Shown here: positions 22,648 through 36,455 of the stretch, piece after piece
Layout of the letters: the number at the start of each line of letters is the position of its first letter
How positions within the stretch are numbered: the first letter of the stretch is position 1
Assembly: GCA_023055425.1 (NCBI GenBank)
Contig: JALGPY010000012.1
Location: 13,451,922 to 13,515,921 of the forward strand
Source: Linanthus parryae
Taxonomy: Eukaryota > Streptophyta > Magnoliopsida > Ericales > Polemoniaceae
DNA length: 64,000 nucleotides
Direction of reading: 5' to 3'
Notes under the pieces: generated by a model
Database searches by the model: none
What the model was told of the DNA's origin: nothing
The model's input: only the letters and a program-made list of their open reading frames with translations
Made by a program: the position numbers and the translations under genes

Positions 22648-25600
22648 TTTATCTACTCGACATTAGCTTCCATCTCGTAGAAGAGTTTCACAGCCTCGTC
22701 AGCCTTCTTCTTCTGGGCCTTCAAATTGTTGGTTTCAATGACGAGGTTTTTATGGCCATACTTTAGCATAACAGAGTTGAGGATTTGGTTGAGCCTCCGA
22801 AGGAGGAAACCAAAGTCCAACTTGCCCTGGGCATTAGCCTGAAGTCTTTGGCATGTCTCAAAGAAATATCGCGCATTTTGAGCTGAGATGGTGACTGGAG
22901 TTGCTACAGATATCTCCAAAATACGGATGACGTCTATCAGGTACATTCTCCTCTAGAAGGGGCCTAGCTCCAAAGCCTTCTCAAATGACTTTGGATACGA
23001 GAGGCGCATCTTTATAAGCCAGTCCAAGTCATACTGCCTCATGCATGTAGAAATGACAACTTCAATTCATGAACATTAGCAAAGAAATATAACAAGTATG
23101 AGAGGTGATCGTAGTAAAACATACATGTTCCCTCAATAATTTGACGCAATGAGGGAATGCGCACAGCATGGGATGTTGAGTCATTTCCCTGCTGCATCAC
23201 TTGATTATCAGCTAAAGCTTCGCGCTCGTCATAGTAAGCTGGACGTAGGTATCAACACCTGCAACAGCCGTTGTAGCCTGCGAAACCCACAAGATCCATG
23301 CACTGGGTACTTGAGAGAAGTCTATCTCAAAAGAAGGCATAGCAGGGTTTTGCTGAGGGGGTCTTGAAACACCAAGTGAGGTAGCTGGACTAGAAGAGAT
23401 TTGTGGAGTATTGACACCACTAACTTCAGCAGCAGGACTAACATTTGGAGGAGGAACACCGCTATTATCAGCAGCTACGACTTCTTTAGAAAGCATCCTT
23501 GTCTCAACAGTATCCATGGGGCATCCACATTCGCATGCGAAGACTGGAGATCATTTTGATCATTTTCTGTTTGTCTAGAGACTTGCTCGTTTTCAGAAGA
23601 TTCCCTTGGCTCAGAATCCACCATTGGTGCATCAGCATTCTCATGAGACAGCTGGTCTTCAATGAGTAGATGAGCTCCTGGAAGTTCAGAGACTTGTTCA
23701 TTTGTGTGAACTTCAGCTCCAGCACCCTCTGCATCCATCTCTTCGCCCATGCCATCCTCATTCGCATTTTCATATTTGATACCTCCCTCTCGCATCTCGG
23801 TTTCAAGGCCATCATCCTCAGATACCTCAGTCACATCTTCCAAGGGCTCCCTTGCATCATCTGTATCCATAGCGGGATTCTCTGTGTATGAACTTCGCTC
23901 TGGAACGCGAGCCAGGGGAGATTGACTCCTTTGTTCAAGCACCATAACATCTTTAGAGTTACTTCGGGCAATTACATCACCAGCAGGAACAATAGCACTT
24001 CTTAAGAAGCCAGGCCTGTTAGCATGAGTTCTAGGAGGAGAGATGAGCTGAACCTCGCACAGCAAGGGGTCATAGGGATCAAAATCGCCTAAGCCTTCAG
24101 GAGTCCGAAGAGTTATGAGGTTAAACTCGTTGGTGGCTGAGTTAGTAGTAGGAACAAAAACACCTGTCTCACCAGTGGTAAAGTTCACAGCAGGAGCATC
24201 ATCAATTGTTCCTTGCGCAGCAGCAGGCTCATTCAAAGCAGCAACGGGCTCGTTCAAAGCAACACCACCTGGAGGATGAATGAGAATAAGTCACTGAGGT
24301 AATATGATTCATGAACTATTCATTATGTTCTGTTCTATATTTAGATCAAAAGCGAGCACCTCCACACTCATGTGAGATTACAGCTTCAAGACCATATGAT
24401 ACATGTGTTCCCTCATTTATCATATCTTTAAGGTGCGCATGACCTAATGTCATGTGAAAACTCGTTACAATACATAATGACTTGTTATGTTCACTTGCAA
24501 TATTGTTCAAGTATTTACCTGAGGGTTCGCCACACTTGTCCACTAACCACTGACGGATGTCATGTTTAACACACCATGCTTTAATGCACCGAAGATTACC
24601 TCTTGATAAGTTACAACAAGATTAAAAATCGTACCTTCTTCACCACCAGCGATTTCTACGAAATCACTCTGCGCTTGTTTTAGAGCAGCCACACTCATGT
24701 TGCAAGCATGTTGCTCTCTTCCGCCTCAGCAGCCATTCTCTTGGATTCCTCAATTATGCGCGCATCTATGGCCTCACTTGACGCATCTGGGCAAGAGCCC
24801 CTTGTTCGTCTATGTTCCTTGACCAAAAGGCCACTGATGGTCTCATTATCATCATCTGCTAAGAAAAAAAAGTTGCTTTAGTAACATTATCGGCAAAGCA
24901 ATTTCTTTATCGCTAAATGAGTTCATTTAATTACCTTCTGAATCCTCTTGCCTTTCTTCTTCTTCTTCTTCTCTTTCTTCTCTCTCTTCTCTATCTGCTT
25001 CTTCCTCCTGATCGTATGGGACAAATTCTTCAACTGCAGTTTCCTTTTGAGACTTGCTGCGCAGGCGACCTTTACCTTTGCCTTTGAGAGCAGGAGCCTC
25101 CGTGGGCGGCAAAACCGGAGCTTCCCTAGGCGGCAAAGAAATCACAATTGACTTTTGCATTTGCCTTTTAGCCCTTGGAGCAACATCTCCGTCCGCTTCA
25201 GCATTCTCGCTTATCAGGGAATGGACAAATACATCCATCTCCTGACGCAGCAGAGTCTCCACTTGAGATGGCCTTTTTACTTCTCTTTGCATGAAGGAGA
25301 GCATCAACCAGTGCAGTAATGCGGTCTCTAGAAGCGAATCTCCTCAAGAGGCACTGAAAATAGGAAATTTATGTAAGACACCAGACACAAAACAGATGCA
25401 TTTCAAGAAAGACAAGGAGGTGGTATTTACCTTAGAAAAGGATTCGCTGTACTCATTCATGCTATGAAATCCCTCTTTAACAGTGGACACCTTGGATCAC
25501 GTTGGCGCACAGGTGATTTTCCTTGTCCATCAAGGAATAAAACCCGTAGGCGGAGGCGTTCAAACTGCAGATTTGATGAAATGGGAAGGAATTCCTTCTA

Positions 25601-25745
25601 ATAGAGGGAGCCCTGCTGATGCGCGGTGAAGCAGATTTTGCAAACCTTGCCTGCTGAGTATTTCAGAAAGAGATCCAACTTTTGGTGGGGCGACCCTCGC
25701 ACTTCCCTGAAGGTTGATCGAAAGGCAGACTAGCAAGCAGTATTG
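22648..25745 (-). pseudogene. Distal exons of the antisense PMD gene
   Basis: Minus-strand coding sequence with four plausible GT-AG introns: 25354-25430, 24856-24934, 24269-24634 and 23034-23124. The region nearest 25745 encodes a GKCEGRPTKSW segment and a cysteine-containing GKVCKICFTAH segment. Downstream exons are acidic and low-complexity (DREEREEREEEEEERQEDSE at ~25000-24940; EPREPLEDVTEVSEDD-like text in 24257-23475), ending with a helical segment that stops at 22653. A frame change lies near 23500. This is the 3' part of the gene that begins near 45540 and is interrupted by the copia insertions. Confidence 0.65.
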
Positions 25746-27052
25746 TGTACCTTTTGGTTTGAGATATCACACGAGGAATGGTGTCCTCGTCTCTACGGTT
25801 GATCCACGTCTAGAGGTGAGATCTAGATTCTTCCTTCAACAAGTGCTAGCTTGAACCGCAGGAAGAGGGAAGAAGGAATCAAAGCAACAAGGACAACGAG
25901 GGGTTCGGCCCTCCTCTTGGCGCCAATGGGAAGGAAGGGTGGCCTAGGGGCGGTCGGCCTCTAGGTTGTCTTGCTCTCTCTCTTTTGTTCTCTCCCACTC
26001 TCTTTGTGTTATGTCTCAATAACATTCACTTAGTGGGAAGGAAGCTAGAGCCTCCTTTATATACTCCAACAACTCCTTGTTGTTTCCATAAAGGTCCTAC
26101 CTAGTTCTCCATGAACTTGGATTAGTCCCTTCCTTGCAAATTAGTCCTACTAAGTTTGTAAGGTGTTTCACAATGATCCTCCTTATTAATTAATCATATT
26201 AATCCTAAATCTAGCTCTACTCAATTTGACGTGTGACCCCATAGGTTTCTACTTAGTTGGTAGTGACCTTTTATTAACGTGGAGCGGTGTCTAGCAACAC
26301 ATCCATGCCACCCAACTAATAGAAATAGTCAGTGATCCCGACAAACCTGTTGTGCCCAATATCTTATATTGCTCTTTCCCTTTGTCTCTATATCCGGATT
26401 AGACACTAGACATAAATAGTCACACTCGTATATCCAATCCATAGTTCCTCGATCCTGGGAATATGCTTATGCTAGCAGATAACATCAATATCTCCATATT
26501 GATTTATCTGAGTCTGGCCAGACATTCAATAAGCCTCATCCCTCGAGTGGCCGTGGATATTTACTCCCATTATGTGGGAGGGACAAATCCTATGTACATC
26601 ACTACGATATCTAAGCTTGCTTCCTATCATGCCCGATAGCTATCTTTATGATTACCCAGTTACGGTGTAACGTTTGATAACATCAAAGCACAATATTCCA
26701 CAACTAGAGTATCTAGTAACTTCAAGTCTAAGGATTTCAATTATATTAGCACTACGACAAGCGATTGTGACTTGACATAATCAAATGTATCCTTCTCGTT
26801 GTGGGTCAATCCAGTATGCCATTACCCCCATGTGTTTAGACTTGATATCTCCATATCAATCTACCCACATACTAGTCTATATATGATTGTCCTATTAATC
26901 AATATAGTGGGCTAGGGATATTTAAGATAAACAACACATTGTATCTAAGGAATTCATCATATTAAATATCACAATATATAATAAATGAATATTCTAGCCA
27001 AAACAATGTTTCGTACTAAATATAAGATTGTCTCTAGGGCATCTATTCCAAC
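25746..27052 (-). mobile_element. Truncated solo copia LTR related to copia A
   Basis: Read on the minus strand it starts TGTTGGAATAGATGCCCTAG at 27052 and follows the copia A LTR through the CGATCCTGGGAATATG and CTCTAGACGTGGATCAACC blocks to GGTACAC at ~25746. The last ~125 bp of the LTR, including the CA end, are missing. No target duplication is seen, in keeping with a deletion at that end. It lies in an exon of the antisense PMD gene and has several differences from the copia A LTRs. Confidence 0.85.
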
Positions 27053-27148
27053 AGATATCTCAGTAATATGCTCAGCAAGAGCGGGCAATGAGCCTCTCAA
27101 ACACCAACATACGAACTCTCTGAAACAGCTAGGCCCTTTTGTAAGGTT
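27053..27148 (-). pseudogene. Small PMD-gene island between two copia insertions
   Basis: About 90 bp encode FREFVCWCLRGSLPALAEHI on the minus strand. The AGGTT target duplication at 27144-27148 matches 44102-44106, and the minus-strand frame is continuous from 44107 into this segment once copia B is set aside. This shows that copia B landed in a coding exon of the antisense gene. Confidence 0.7.
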
Positions 27149-28006
27149 TGTAGGGTTTTGATTCATGGATCGCGCAACGGAAGCATAATCAAACAAATAA
27201 CCATGCAAAACCCTCCAAGGATCACAAGTCTAGATGCATAACGATAGTGAAGGTAAGAAATCATAAACACACCTTTGGGTTCTCCTTGATGACTTCAAAC
27301 GCGAATAGTGTCACGTTCTCTATAGTTGATCCACGCCTAGAGTTGATCCTAGATCTCCCAAACTCCTTGGTGCTAGCCCGGAATAAGAGGAGGGTGAAGG
27401 AATCACGCAAAACGAGACAAAAGAGGGGCTTCGGCCCTCTTTTGGCCGACGGGGTGAGGGGCGGCGGCAAGGGACGGGTTCGGCCCTTGTTGCTTGCTCT
27501 CTCTCTCCTTTGTTCTCTCCCACCTTTTGTTATGATCACTAATGAGCATAAGTTATGAGGAAGGAAGGAAGGAGGGTCCTTTATATAGTCCAACAACTCC
27601 TTGTTAACTACCTAAAGGACTTATTCTAGTCCTACTAGAATTCAGTTTAGTCCCTTCCTTGCAAATTAGTCCCTACTAAGTTTGCAAGGGTTTGCAAAGT
27701 GATCCTTCTAATTAATTAATCCAATTAATTAATTCCAAATCTAGTACAACTCTATATAGCGTGTGACCCCATAGGTTCTATCTAGTTGGTAGCAACTATT
27801 TGCTAATATGGAGCGGTTTCTAGCAAAACATCCATTCTAGCCAACTAATAGAATAGTCATCTAGACAACCTTGTACAAGTAATTGTCTCATCCCTTTGCC
27901 TCCATATCCGGATTGGACACGAGACATACAAGTCACACTCGTATATCCAATCCATAGTTTCTCGATCCATGGAATAGCCTTATTCGTGCAAATAACATCA
28001 ATATCC
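27149..28006 (-). repeat. Copia B 3' LTR, distal part
   Basis: First half on the plus-strand map of copia B's own 3' LTR. It ends at the TATCC target site of copia A and resumes at 36456. Confidence 0.92.
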
Positions 28007-29442
28007 TGTTGGAATAGATGCCCTAGAGGCAATCGTAGATTTAGTATGAACAATGTTTTGGCTAGAATATTCATTTATTATTTATGGCGATATTTAATAT
28101 AATGAAGTCCTTGATAAATTGTGTTATTTATCTTAAATATCCCTAGTCAATTATATTGATTAATAGGACAATCAAATATAGACTAGTATGTGGGTAGATT
28201 GATATGGAGATATCAAGTCTAACACATGGGTATGCATTAGGAGTAATGACATACTGGATTGACCCACGACGAAAAGGATACATTAGATTATGTGAAGTCA
28301 CAATCGCTTTTCGTAGTGCTAATATTATTGCAATCCTTGGACTTGAAGTCACTAGATACTCTAGTTGTGAAATATTGCGCTTTGATGTCATCAAACGTTA
28401 CACCGTAACTGGGTAATCATAAAGGTGGCTATCGGGCGTAATAGGAAGCAAGCTTAGATATCGTAGTGATGTAGATAGGATTTGTCCCTCCCACATAATG
28501 GGGGTAAATATCCACGGCCACTCGAGGGATGAGGCTTATTGAATGTCTGGCCAGACTCAGATAAATTAATATAGAGATATTAATGTTATCTGTAAGTATA
28601 AGCATATTCCCAGGATCGAGGAACTATGGATTGGATATACGAGTGTGACTGTTTATGTCTCGTGTCCAATCCGAATATGGAGACAAAGGGATAATGCAAT
28701 ATGACATATTGGGCACAAAGGTTTGTCGGGATCACTGACTATTTCTATTGGTTGGGTTGCATGGATGTGTTGCTAGACACCGCTCCATGTTAGTAATAGT
28801 TACTACCAACTATATAGAAACCTATGGGGTCACACGTATTATAGAGTAGAGCTAGATTTGGGATTAATTAATATGGATTAATTAATAGAAGGATCATTGT
28901 GCAACACCTTGCAAACTTAGTAGGACTAATTTGCAAGGAAGGGAATAGTTCTAGTCCTACTAGAACAAGAAAACTCTTTTATGGAAACAACAAGGAGTTG
29001 TTGGAGTATATAAAGGAGGCTCTAGGTTCCTTCCCACTACATGAGTTATTAATCATAACACACAAAGAGTGGGAGAGAACAAAAGAGAGAGCAAGACAAG
29101 TAGCTAGGGCCGAAACCCTAGCCACTCGTCCGCCCCTACCCGACGGCAAGAGAGGGCCGCCTCCTTCTCTTGTGCTTTGGTGATTTGTTGCTTTGATCTT
29201 CATCCCTCTTCCTCCGAGGTTCAAGCTAGCACTTGAAAGAAGGAAGAATCTAGATCTCACCTCTAGACGTGGATCAACCGTAGAGACGAGGACATCATTC
29301 TTCGTGTGATCTCACAAATCAAAAGGTACACATCTTCTATGTCCTTAATCATGTTATGATGTCTCTTCCTGTGATCCTTGGTGGGCTTTGAGTAGGATTA
29401 ATTTTTGTTATTCCGCTGCGTTACCTACGTCAAAACCCAACA
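28007..29442 (+). repeat. Copia A 5' LTR
   Basis: 1436 bp. TATATAAA at 29007-29014 is the probable TATA box. It ends CGTCAAAACCCAACA immediately before the primer site. Confidence 0.95.
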
Positions 29443-29443
29443 G

Positions 29444-29455
29444 TGGTATCAGAGC
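29444..29455 (+). other. Copia A primer-binding site (initiator tRNA-Met)
   Basis: TGGTATCAGAGC one base after the 5' LTR matches the complement of the plant initiator tRNA-Met 3' end, the standard copia primer. Confidence 0.92.
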
Positions 29456-31064
29456 CACAGGTCGTAGAGCATAACATGATATTATGTGTTTACGATTTCA
29501 GTTCATACACCGTATTATTGTTTATTACGCGAAAACTAAAAAAAAAAAAAAAAAAAAAATTGGCATAGTAGATGCAATATTGAATTTGATTCAATAAAAC
29601 AAGACCCAATTTAACATTGGATGTTAGAATTGGTGAGTTTAATCACATAGGATGTGAATAATTGGGTTCTTGAAAAATTAGGGTTCATGGGCACATGATT
29701 GAAAAGGGGTTTTCAATTATGGAAACAAAATTATGGAATTAAATCCATAAGGAAACAACCTTGCTTGGGCAACAAGGAAGGAGGAAGGGGACTAGGGCCG
29801 AAACCCTAGCCGCCCGCCCCTCCCTTGCGCGCCAAGCAAGGCCGCGGCCTCCTAGGCGTGCGGCGGTCCTAGGGTTCGGGCCACTTGTTGGCTTGGACCC
29901 TTTGGACCGTTGTGAAACCCTAGTTACCCAATTTCATTAAAATTAAACAAGCACGTTAAAAATTGGTTTTAACTGTATTATGTGCTTTATTGCATGGTGG
30001 ATGGATATGGCCTAGGATTGTGGATGTTTATTGTTTTGTGGTTTGGTTTACGGCCTGCGAGCTGATCAAATTAATGTAATAATTAATTAAGTTTTACGGC
30101 CTGCGAGTCGTTCTTTTTCTCCTCGACATGTGAGGCTTTTATTATTTATTTATTCTAGATGTTAGGCTAGAATTAGAAATATTTAGATGATAGCCAAGAG
30201 CATGGAGAAGAAGACTGGAGAACCAAAGGAGCCAAAAGACATCCCTAGGCGCGCAGCTATGGTGGAGCACATGAAGATGAGCTCGGCACTTTAGGGCAAT
30301 TAGATATTATCATTGGCTTGATAATATCATTAGTCTAGAGGCCATATCCATGCCACGTTTTTTTTATTTTGTGGATGTTTATTATTCATGCCTTGTTATT
30401 TATATTTGTGTGTATGGCGCTACAAGCAAAACGATAACAAGATAATAATAAACAAGGTTGGTCTTTTATTGTGGATGGCCCAATCCAAATAAGTAGACCA
30501 TGTTGATAAAGATCAACCAAACAAATTAAAAGAAATCCCTCAATTAAATATTGCGTTTTGCCTTCTCTTGCCAAAACACCCTTCATGATCATGGCCTATT
30601 AAAATTCGGGCTTGCCAAAGCAAGGCGATTTTAATTTTTCATGATGTGTTGCGGACGACGCAAGCTAGTAATGCGTGTATGTTGAAAGCAAGAGGTTGGA
30701 CGCAACTAGGCAAGAGTCAATTAGATTGATGAGCTTAGAGGCATGACAATTAGGAGTTATCCAATCCGATAAAGAATAAAAGGAATTTATTCACCTAATT
30801 GGACCAAGAGTTGCATGGGATGCAATTGGAATGGTTCCTACCTAAATAACCAATTCTTGGGTGACTTGCCAAAGCAAGCTCAAGAAGAAGTGAAAAGGGA
30901 TCTTGGACCCACTAGAAAATATAAAGATATTTTCCGCTTTAATAGTGAGGGCTATTAATCCGAGAAAAATAGTGGGAGCTATATTTAATGATCTAGCCGT
31001 TATTAAATATAGTTAAATTGTTCAAAATACTAAATTGCATATTTCTCGTTTTGTAGAATTCCAA
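29456..31064 (+). other. Copia A untranslated leader
   Basis: 1.6 kb without a protein frame of note. It holds an A-run at 29539-29559, a GC-rich block at 29805-29885, and the direct repeat TTTACGGCCTGCGAG at 30047-30061 and 30093-30107 flanking an AT-rich inverted repeat. The repeat is conserved in copia B and in part in copia C, so it is a candidate packaging or dimerisation element. Confidence 0.6.
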
Positions 31065-34000
31065 ATGGCAAACAACAACGCATCGAGTTCATCCCTACGA
31101 TCTGTCCTTGAGAAGGATAAATTGTCTGGAACAAATTTCCTTGACTGGTACAGAAACTTGAGGATTGTCCTCAAGCAAGAAAAGAAGCTGTACGTCTTGG
31201 ACACTCCAATTCCAGACCCACCACAAGATGAGTCTCTACTAGCGGCAGTAAGGGCACGTCAGAAACATGTTGATGATTCTAATGACGTGACTTGCCTCAT
31301 GCTTTGTACCATGACTAGTGAGCTTCAGAAGCAACACGAGAACATGGAAGCCTATGATATGATCAGACACTTGAAACAATTGTTTCAGGAACAGGCAAGG
31401 CATGAGCGCTATGAGGTGTCTAAAGCGTTGTTCAAAAGTAGTCTTGCAGAGGGGAATCCAGTAGGCCCTCATGTACTCCGAATGATCGGGTACATAGAGA
31501 ACCTTGAGAGACTGGGGTTCCCACTCGGCCAGGACTTGGCGACTGATCTCGTTTTGCAATCGTTGCCTGACAGTTATAATCAGTTCATTATGAACTATAA
31601 TATGAATGAGATCAACAAGTCTTTGCCAGACCTATTGAACATGCTAAAGACAGCTGAGCAAAGCATCAATAAAGGCAAGGGCAAGGCCATAATGATGGTA
31701 CACAAGAAGAAGGGCAAGTCAGTTGCATCTACTTCAAAGGGAAAACACAAGAAAGTTGCGAAATCCAAGGAAGCCCTAAAGCCTAGTGGAGGTGTGGCTA
31801 AAGGTGAGTGTCACTACTGCAGCCAGCCGGGTCACTGGAGGAGGAATTGCCCTAAATATCTGGAGGATAAGAAGCTTGGAATAGTGATTCCACCACCACC
31901 AGGTATTTATGTTATAGACGTCAATCTTTCTATTTCATCATCCTGGGTATTGGATACCGGATGTGGTTCTCACATTTGTCGTAATGTGCAGGATTTGAAA
32001 AGAAGTAGAAGATTGCGAAAAGGGGAGATAGACTTGCGCGTCGGGAATGGAGCAAGGGTTGCTGCATTAGCTGTAGGCGTTTATGAGCTATCTTTGCCTT
32101 CTGGACTTATTTTAGAATTAGACAATTGCTTTTATGTGCCTGCTATGAGCAGAAACATTATTTCCGTTTCTTGTTTAGACGAGAAAGGTTTTTCTATTTC
32201 AATAAAGGACAAGTGTTGCTCCATTTATTTTGATAGTATGCACTATTATAGTGCGCATTTGTCTAATGGATTGTATATCCTTGATCTAAATAATCCAATC
32301 TATAACATAAATACTAAAAGGATTAAAACTAATGATTTAAATCCTACATATCTATGGCACTGTCGTTTAGGCCATATAAATGAGAAACGCATTTCTAGAC
32401 TCCATAAGGATGGACTTCTAGACTCATTTGATTTGGAATCATATGAGACATGTGAATCTTGTTTATTAGGAAAAATAACAAAGTCCCCTTTCAATAAGAA
32501 AGGCGAGCGGACTAGTGAGTTATTGGCACTCATACATACTGATGTATGCGGGCCATTCCCCACGCCTGCCAGAGGTGGTTATACCTACTTCATCACATTT
32601 ACTGATGATTTCAGTAGATATGGATTTGTATACCTTATGAAGGCCAAATCCGAATCCTTTGAATTGTTCAAAGAATTCAAGAGTGAAGTAGAGAAGCAAC
32701 TTGGCAAAAGTATTAAAGCTCTACGATCGGATCGTGGAGGAGAATACTTAAGCCAAGAGTTTGATGAGTATCTTAGAGAGTGTGGGATAGTATCCCAGCT
32801 CACTCCACCCGGAACACCACAATGGAATGGTGTATCTGAGAGGAGGAATCGCACTCTATTAGATATGGTGCGATCTATGATGTCTCAAACAGATCTTCCA
32901 ATATCCTTTTGGGGACATGCTCTAATGACGGCAGCTTTTACCATTAACCGTGTTCCATCCAAATCAGTCATGAAGACGCCATATGAGATATGGACTGGGA
33001 AGCGTCCCATAGTGTCGTTTATGAAGATTTGGGGCTGCGACGTCTATGTAAAGCGTTTACAAACAGACAAGCTCGGGCCCAAAGCGGATAAGTGTAAGTT
33101 TGTGGGATATCCTAAGGAAACTAAAGGATATTACTTCTATAACCCTACCGAAAACAAAGTGTTTGTTGCTCGGACCGGCGTGTTTCTAGAAAGAGAACTA
33201 GTCTCTAAAGAAGCAAGTGGGAGGGTTGTAGAACTTGAAGAAATTCATGAACCACAAACCACTGAACCAATAATGGAACATGAACAGGGACCACAAGAGG
33301 TTGTGGAAGAACCTGTTCAAGTAACACAGGAACTCCGTAGATCAGGAAGAGTGCGTCATGAGCCAGAGAGGTATGGACTTCTCGTGACTGAGCCCGATGA
33401 CGTACCACTCATGGATGATGAGCCTGCAAACTATGGAGAAGCCATGAGTGGCCCAGACTCTAGGAAGTGGCTAGAAGCCATGAGATCCGAAATGGATTCC
33501 ATGTACACCAACAAAGTATGGACTTTGGTGGAACCACCCGAAGGGGCTCGACCCATAGGGTGCAAGTGGGTCTTCAAGAAGAAGACCGACATGGATGGCA
33601 AGGTAGTTGCCTATAAGGGCCGATTGGTGGCCAAAGGTTATAGACAGATTCATGGTATTGACTATGATGAGACCTTTTCACCAGTCGCCATGACTAAATC
33701 CATTCGAATCTTGCTTGCTATTGCAGCATACTACGACTATGAGATTTGGCAAATGGATGTCAAAACAGCGTTCCTTTATGGGAACCTCCTTGAGGATGTG
33801 TACATGACACAACCAGAGGGTTTTGAAGATCCATAGAATGCCAATAAAGTCTGTAAGCTGCAAAGGTCCATTTATGGATTAAAGCAAGCTTCTAGGAGCT
33901 GGAATCGACGTTTTGATGACGCAGTCAAAGAGTTTGGCTTCATCAAGAACGAAGATGAGCCTTGTGTTTACAAGAAGGTTAGTGGGAGCTCTATAGTATT

Positions 34001-35000
34001 TCTGGTCTTGTATGTGGATGACATACTAATCATTGGCAATGATATTCCTGCTCTGCAATCTGTTAAAGATTGGCTAGGAAAGTGCTTTGCGATGAAAGAC
34101 TTAGGAGACGCAGCCTATATACTGGGTATAAAGATCTATAGAGATAGATCTAAAAGGTTGCTTGGCCTAAGTCAGAGTACATATATTGACAAGGTGTTGA
34201 AGAGGTTCAACATGCAAAATTCCAAGAAGGGATTCTTGCCCATGTCACATGGAGTCACTCTTTCTAAGAATGACTGTCCCTCCAACGAGATGGAGAAGGA
34301 CCGCATGAGCAGGATACCCTATGCTTCGGCCATAGGATCCATCATGTACGCCATGCTATGTACTAGACCAGACGTATCATACGCGTTGAGTATGGTGAGC
34401 AGATATCAGTCCAATCCGGGTGAGAGTCACTGGATTGCTGTCAAGAACATCCTAAAGTACTTAAGAAGAACTAAGGATGTGTTCTTGATATTTGGAGGAA
34501 TGGAAGAGCTAAGTGTAAAGGGTTACACTGACGCAAGCTTCCAAACCGACAAGGATGATTACAAATCGCAGTCTGGATACGTGTTTTGCCTGAATGGAGG
34601 AGCTGTGAGCTGGAAGAGTTCCAAGCAAGGCGCAGTTGCTGATTCTACAACAGAAGCTGAGTACATTGCTGCTGCTGAAGCGGCGAAAGAGGCAGTATGG
34701 ATAAAGAAATTTATCACTGAGCTCGGTGTGGTCCCTAGCATAGTGGATCCCGTAGAGTTGTACTGTGACAACTCTGGGGCAATCGCACAGGCAAAGGAAC
34801 CAAGATCGCACCAAAAGTCAAAGCATGTACTTAGGAGATTCCATCTTATTCGTGATATGATCGATCGAGGAGATGTGAAGATATGCAAGATTCTGACAGA
34901 TGACAACGTGTCAGATCCGCTCACGAAACCTCTTGCGCAGCGAAAGCATGAAGGGCACGCCAGATCTATAGGCATACGAGATGCGCCAGATTGGCTCTAG
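31065..35000 (+). CDS. Copia A Gag-Pol polyprotein with one in-frame TAG
   Basis: The ATG at 31065 opens MANNNASSSSLRSVLEKDK, the Gag start. Domains in order: Gag core; zinc knuckle CHYCSQPGHWRRNC (31809-31850); protease with LDTGCGSH near 31950; integrase zinc finger (HCRLGHINEKR ... CESCLLGK, 32355-32470); integrase core with HTDVCGPF, SDRGGEY and SERRNRT giving D-D-E; copia RT with CKWVFKKK near 33562 and YVDD at 34011-34022; RNase H with YTDASF near 34524 and TTEAEYIAA near 34650; and the C-terminal HARSIGIRDAPDWL. One TAG at 33834-33836 interrupts RT. All catalytic motifs otherwise look intact. As written it would give a truncated product unless the stop is suppressed. Confidence 0.93.
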
Positions 35001-35014
35001 TGCAAGTGGGAGAC

Positions 35015-36450
35015 TGTTGGAATAGATGCCCTAGAGGCAATCGTAGATTTAGTATGAACAATGTTTTGGCTAGAATATTCATTTATTATTTATGGCGATA
35101 TTTAATATAATGAAGTCCTTGATAAATTGTGTTATTTATCTTAAATATCCCTAGTCAATTATATTGATTAATAGGACAATCAAATATAGACTAGTATGTG
35201 GGTAGATTGATATGGAGATATCAAGTCTAACACATGGGTATGCATTAGGAGTAATGGCATACTGGATTGACCCACGACGAAAAGGATACATTAGATTATG
35301 TGAAGTCACAATCGCTTTTCGTAGTGCTAATATTATTGCAATCCTTGGACTTGAAGTCACTAGATACTCTAGTTGTGAAATATTGCGCTTTGATGTCATC
35401 AAACGTTACACCGTAACTGGGTAATCATAAAGGTGGCTATCGGGCGTAATAGGAAGCAAGCTTAGAGATCGTAGTGATATAGATAGGATTTGTCCCTCCC
35501 ACATAATGGGGGTAAATATCCACGGCCACTCGAGGGATGAGGCTTATTGAATGTCAGGCCAGACTCAGATAAATTAATATAGAGATATTAATGTTATCTG
35601 TAAGTATAAGCATATTCCCAGGATCGAGGAACTATGGATTGGATATACGAGTGTGACTGTTTATGTCTCGTGTCCAATCCGGATATGGAGACAAAGGGAT
35701 AATGCAATATGACATATTGGGCACAAAGGTTTGTCGGGATCACTGACTATTTCTATTGGTTGGGTTGCATGGATGTGTTGCTAGACACCGCTCCATGTTA
35801 GTAATAGTTACTACCAACTATATAGAAACCTATGGGGTCACACGTCAAATAGAGTAGAGCTAGATTTGGGATTAATTAATATGGATTAATTAATAGAAGG
35901 ATCATTGTGCAACACCTTGCAAACTTAGTAGGACTAATTTGCAAGGAAGGGAATAGTTCTAGTCCTACTAGAACAAGAAAACTCTTTTATGGAAACAACA
36001 AGGAGTTGTTGGAGTATATAAAGGAGGCTCTAGGTTCCTTCCCACTACATGAGTTATTAATCATAACACACAAAGAGTGGGAGAGAACAAAAGAGAGAGC
36101 AAGACAAGTAGCTAGGGCCGAAACCCTAGCCACTCGTCCGCCCCTACCCGACGGCAAGAGAGGGCCGCCTCCTTCTCTTGTGCTTTGGTGATTTGTTGCT
36201 TTGATCTTCATCCCTCTTCCTCCGAGGTTCAAGCTAGCACTTGAAAGAAGGAAGAATCTAGATCTCACCTCTAGACGTGGATCAACCGTAGAGACGAGGA
36301 CATCATTCTTCGTGTGATCTCACAAATCAAAAGGTACACATCTTCTATGTCCTTAATCATGTTATGATGTCTCTTCCTGTGATCCTTGGTGGGCTTTGAG
36401 TAGGATTAATTTTTGTTATTCCGCTGCGTTACCTACGTCAAAACCCAACA
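35015..36450 (+). repeat. Copia A 3' LTR
   Basis: 1436 bp, preceded by the purine-rich GCAAGTGGGAGAC. It differs from the 5' LTR at about eight sites and is followed by TATCC. Confidence 0.95.
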
Positions 36451-36455
36451 TATCC

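Larger units (their letters stand above)
28007..36450 (+). mobile_element. Copia element A (Tork/Angela-like), nested in copia B's LTR
   Basis: 8444 bp with LTRs 28007-29442 and 35015-36450 (each 1436 bp, TGTTGG...CCAACA) and target duplication TATCC at 28002-28006 and 36451-36455. It has an initiator-tRNA-Met-type primer site at 29444 and one long Gag-Pol frame (31065-35000) with a single in-frame TAG. It is the innermost and so the last insertion of this nest. About eight differences separate its LTRs (clustered at 28826-28832/35834-35840, plus isolated ones). Confidence 0.95.

Noticed and set aside
25746..27052. Third LTR of copia B
   Set aside because: It is closer to the copia A LTR, is truncated at one end, and is separated from copia B by ~90 bp of PMD sequence and copia B's own target duplication.
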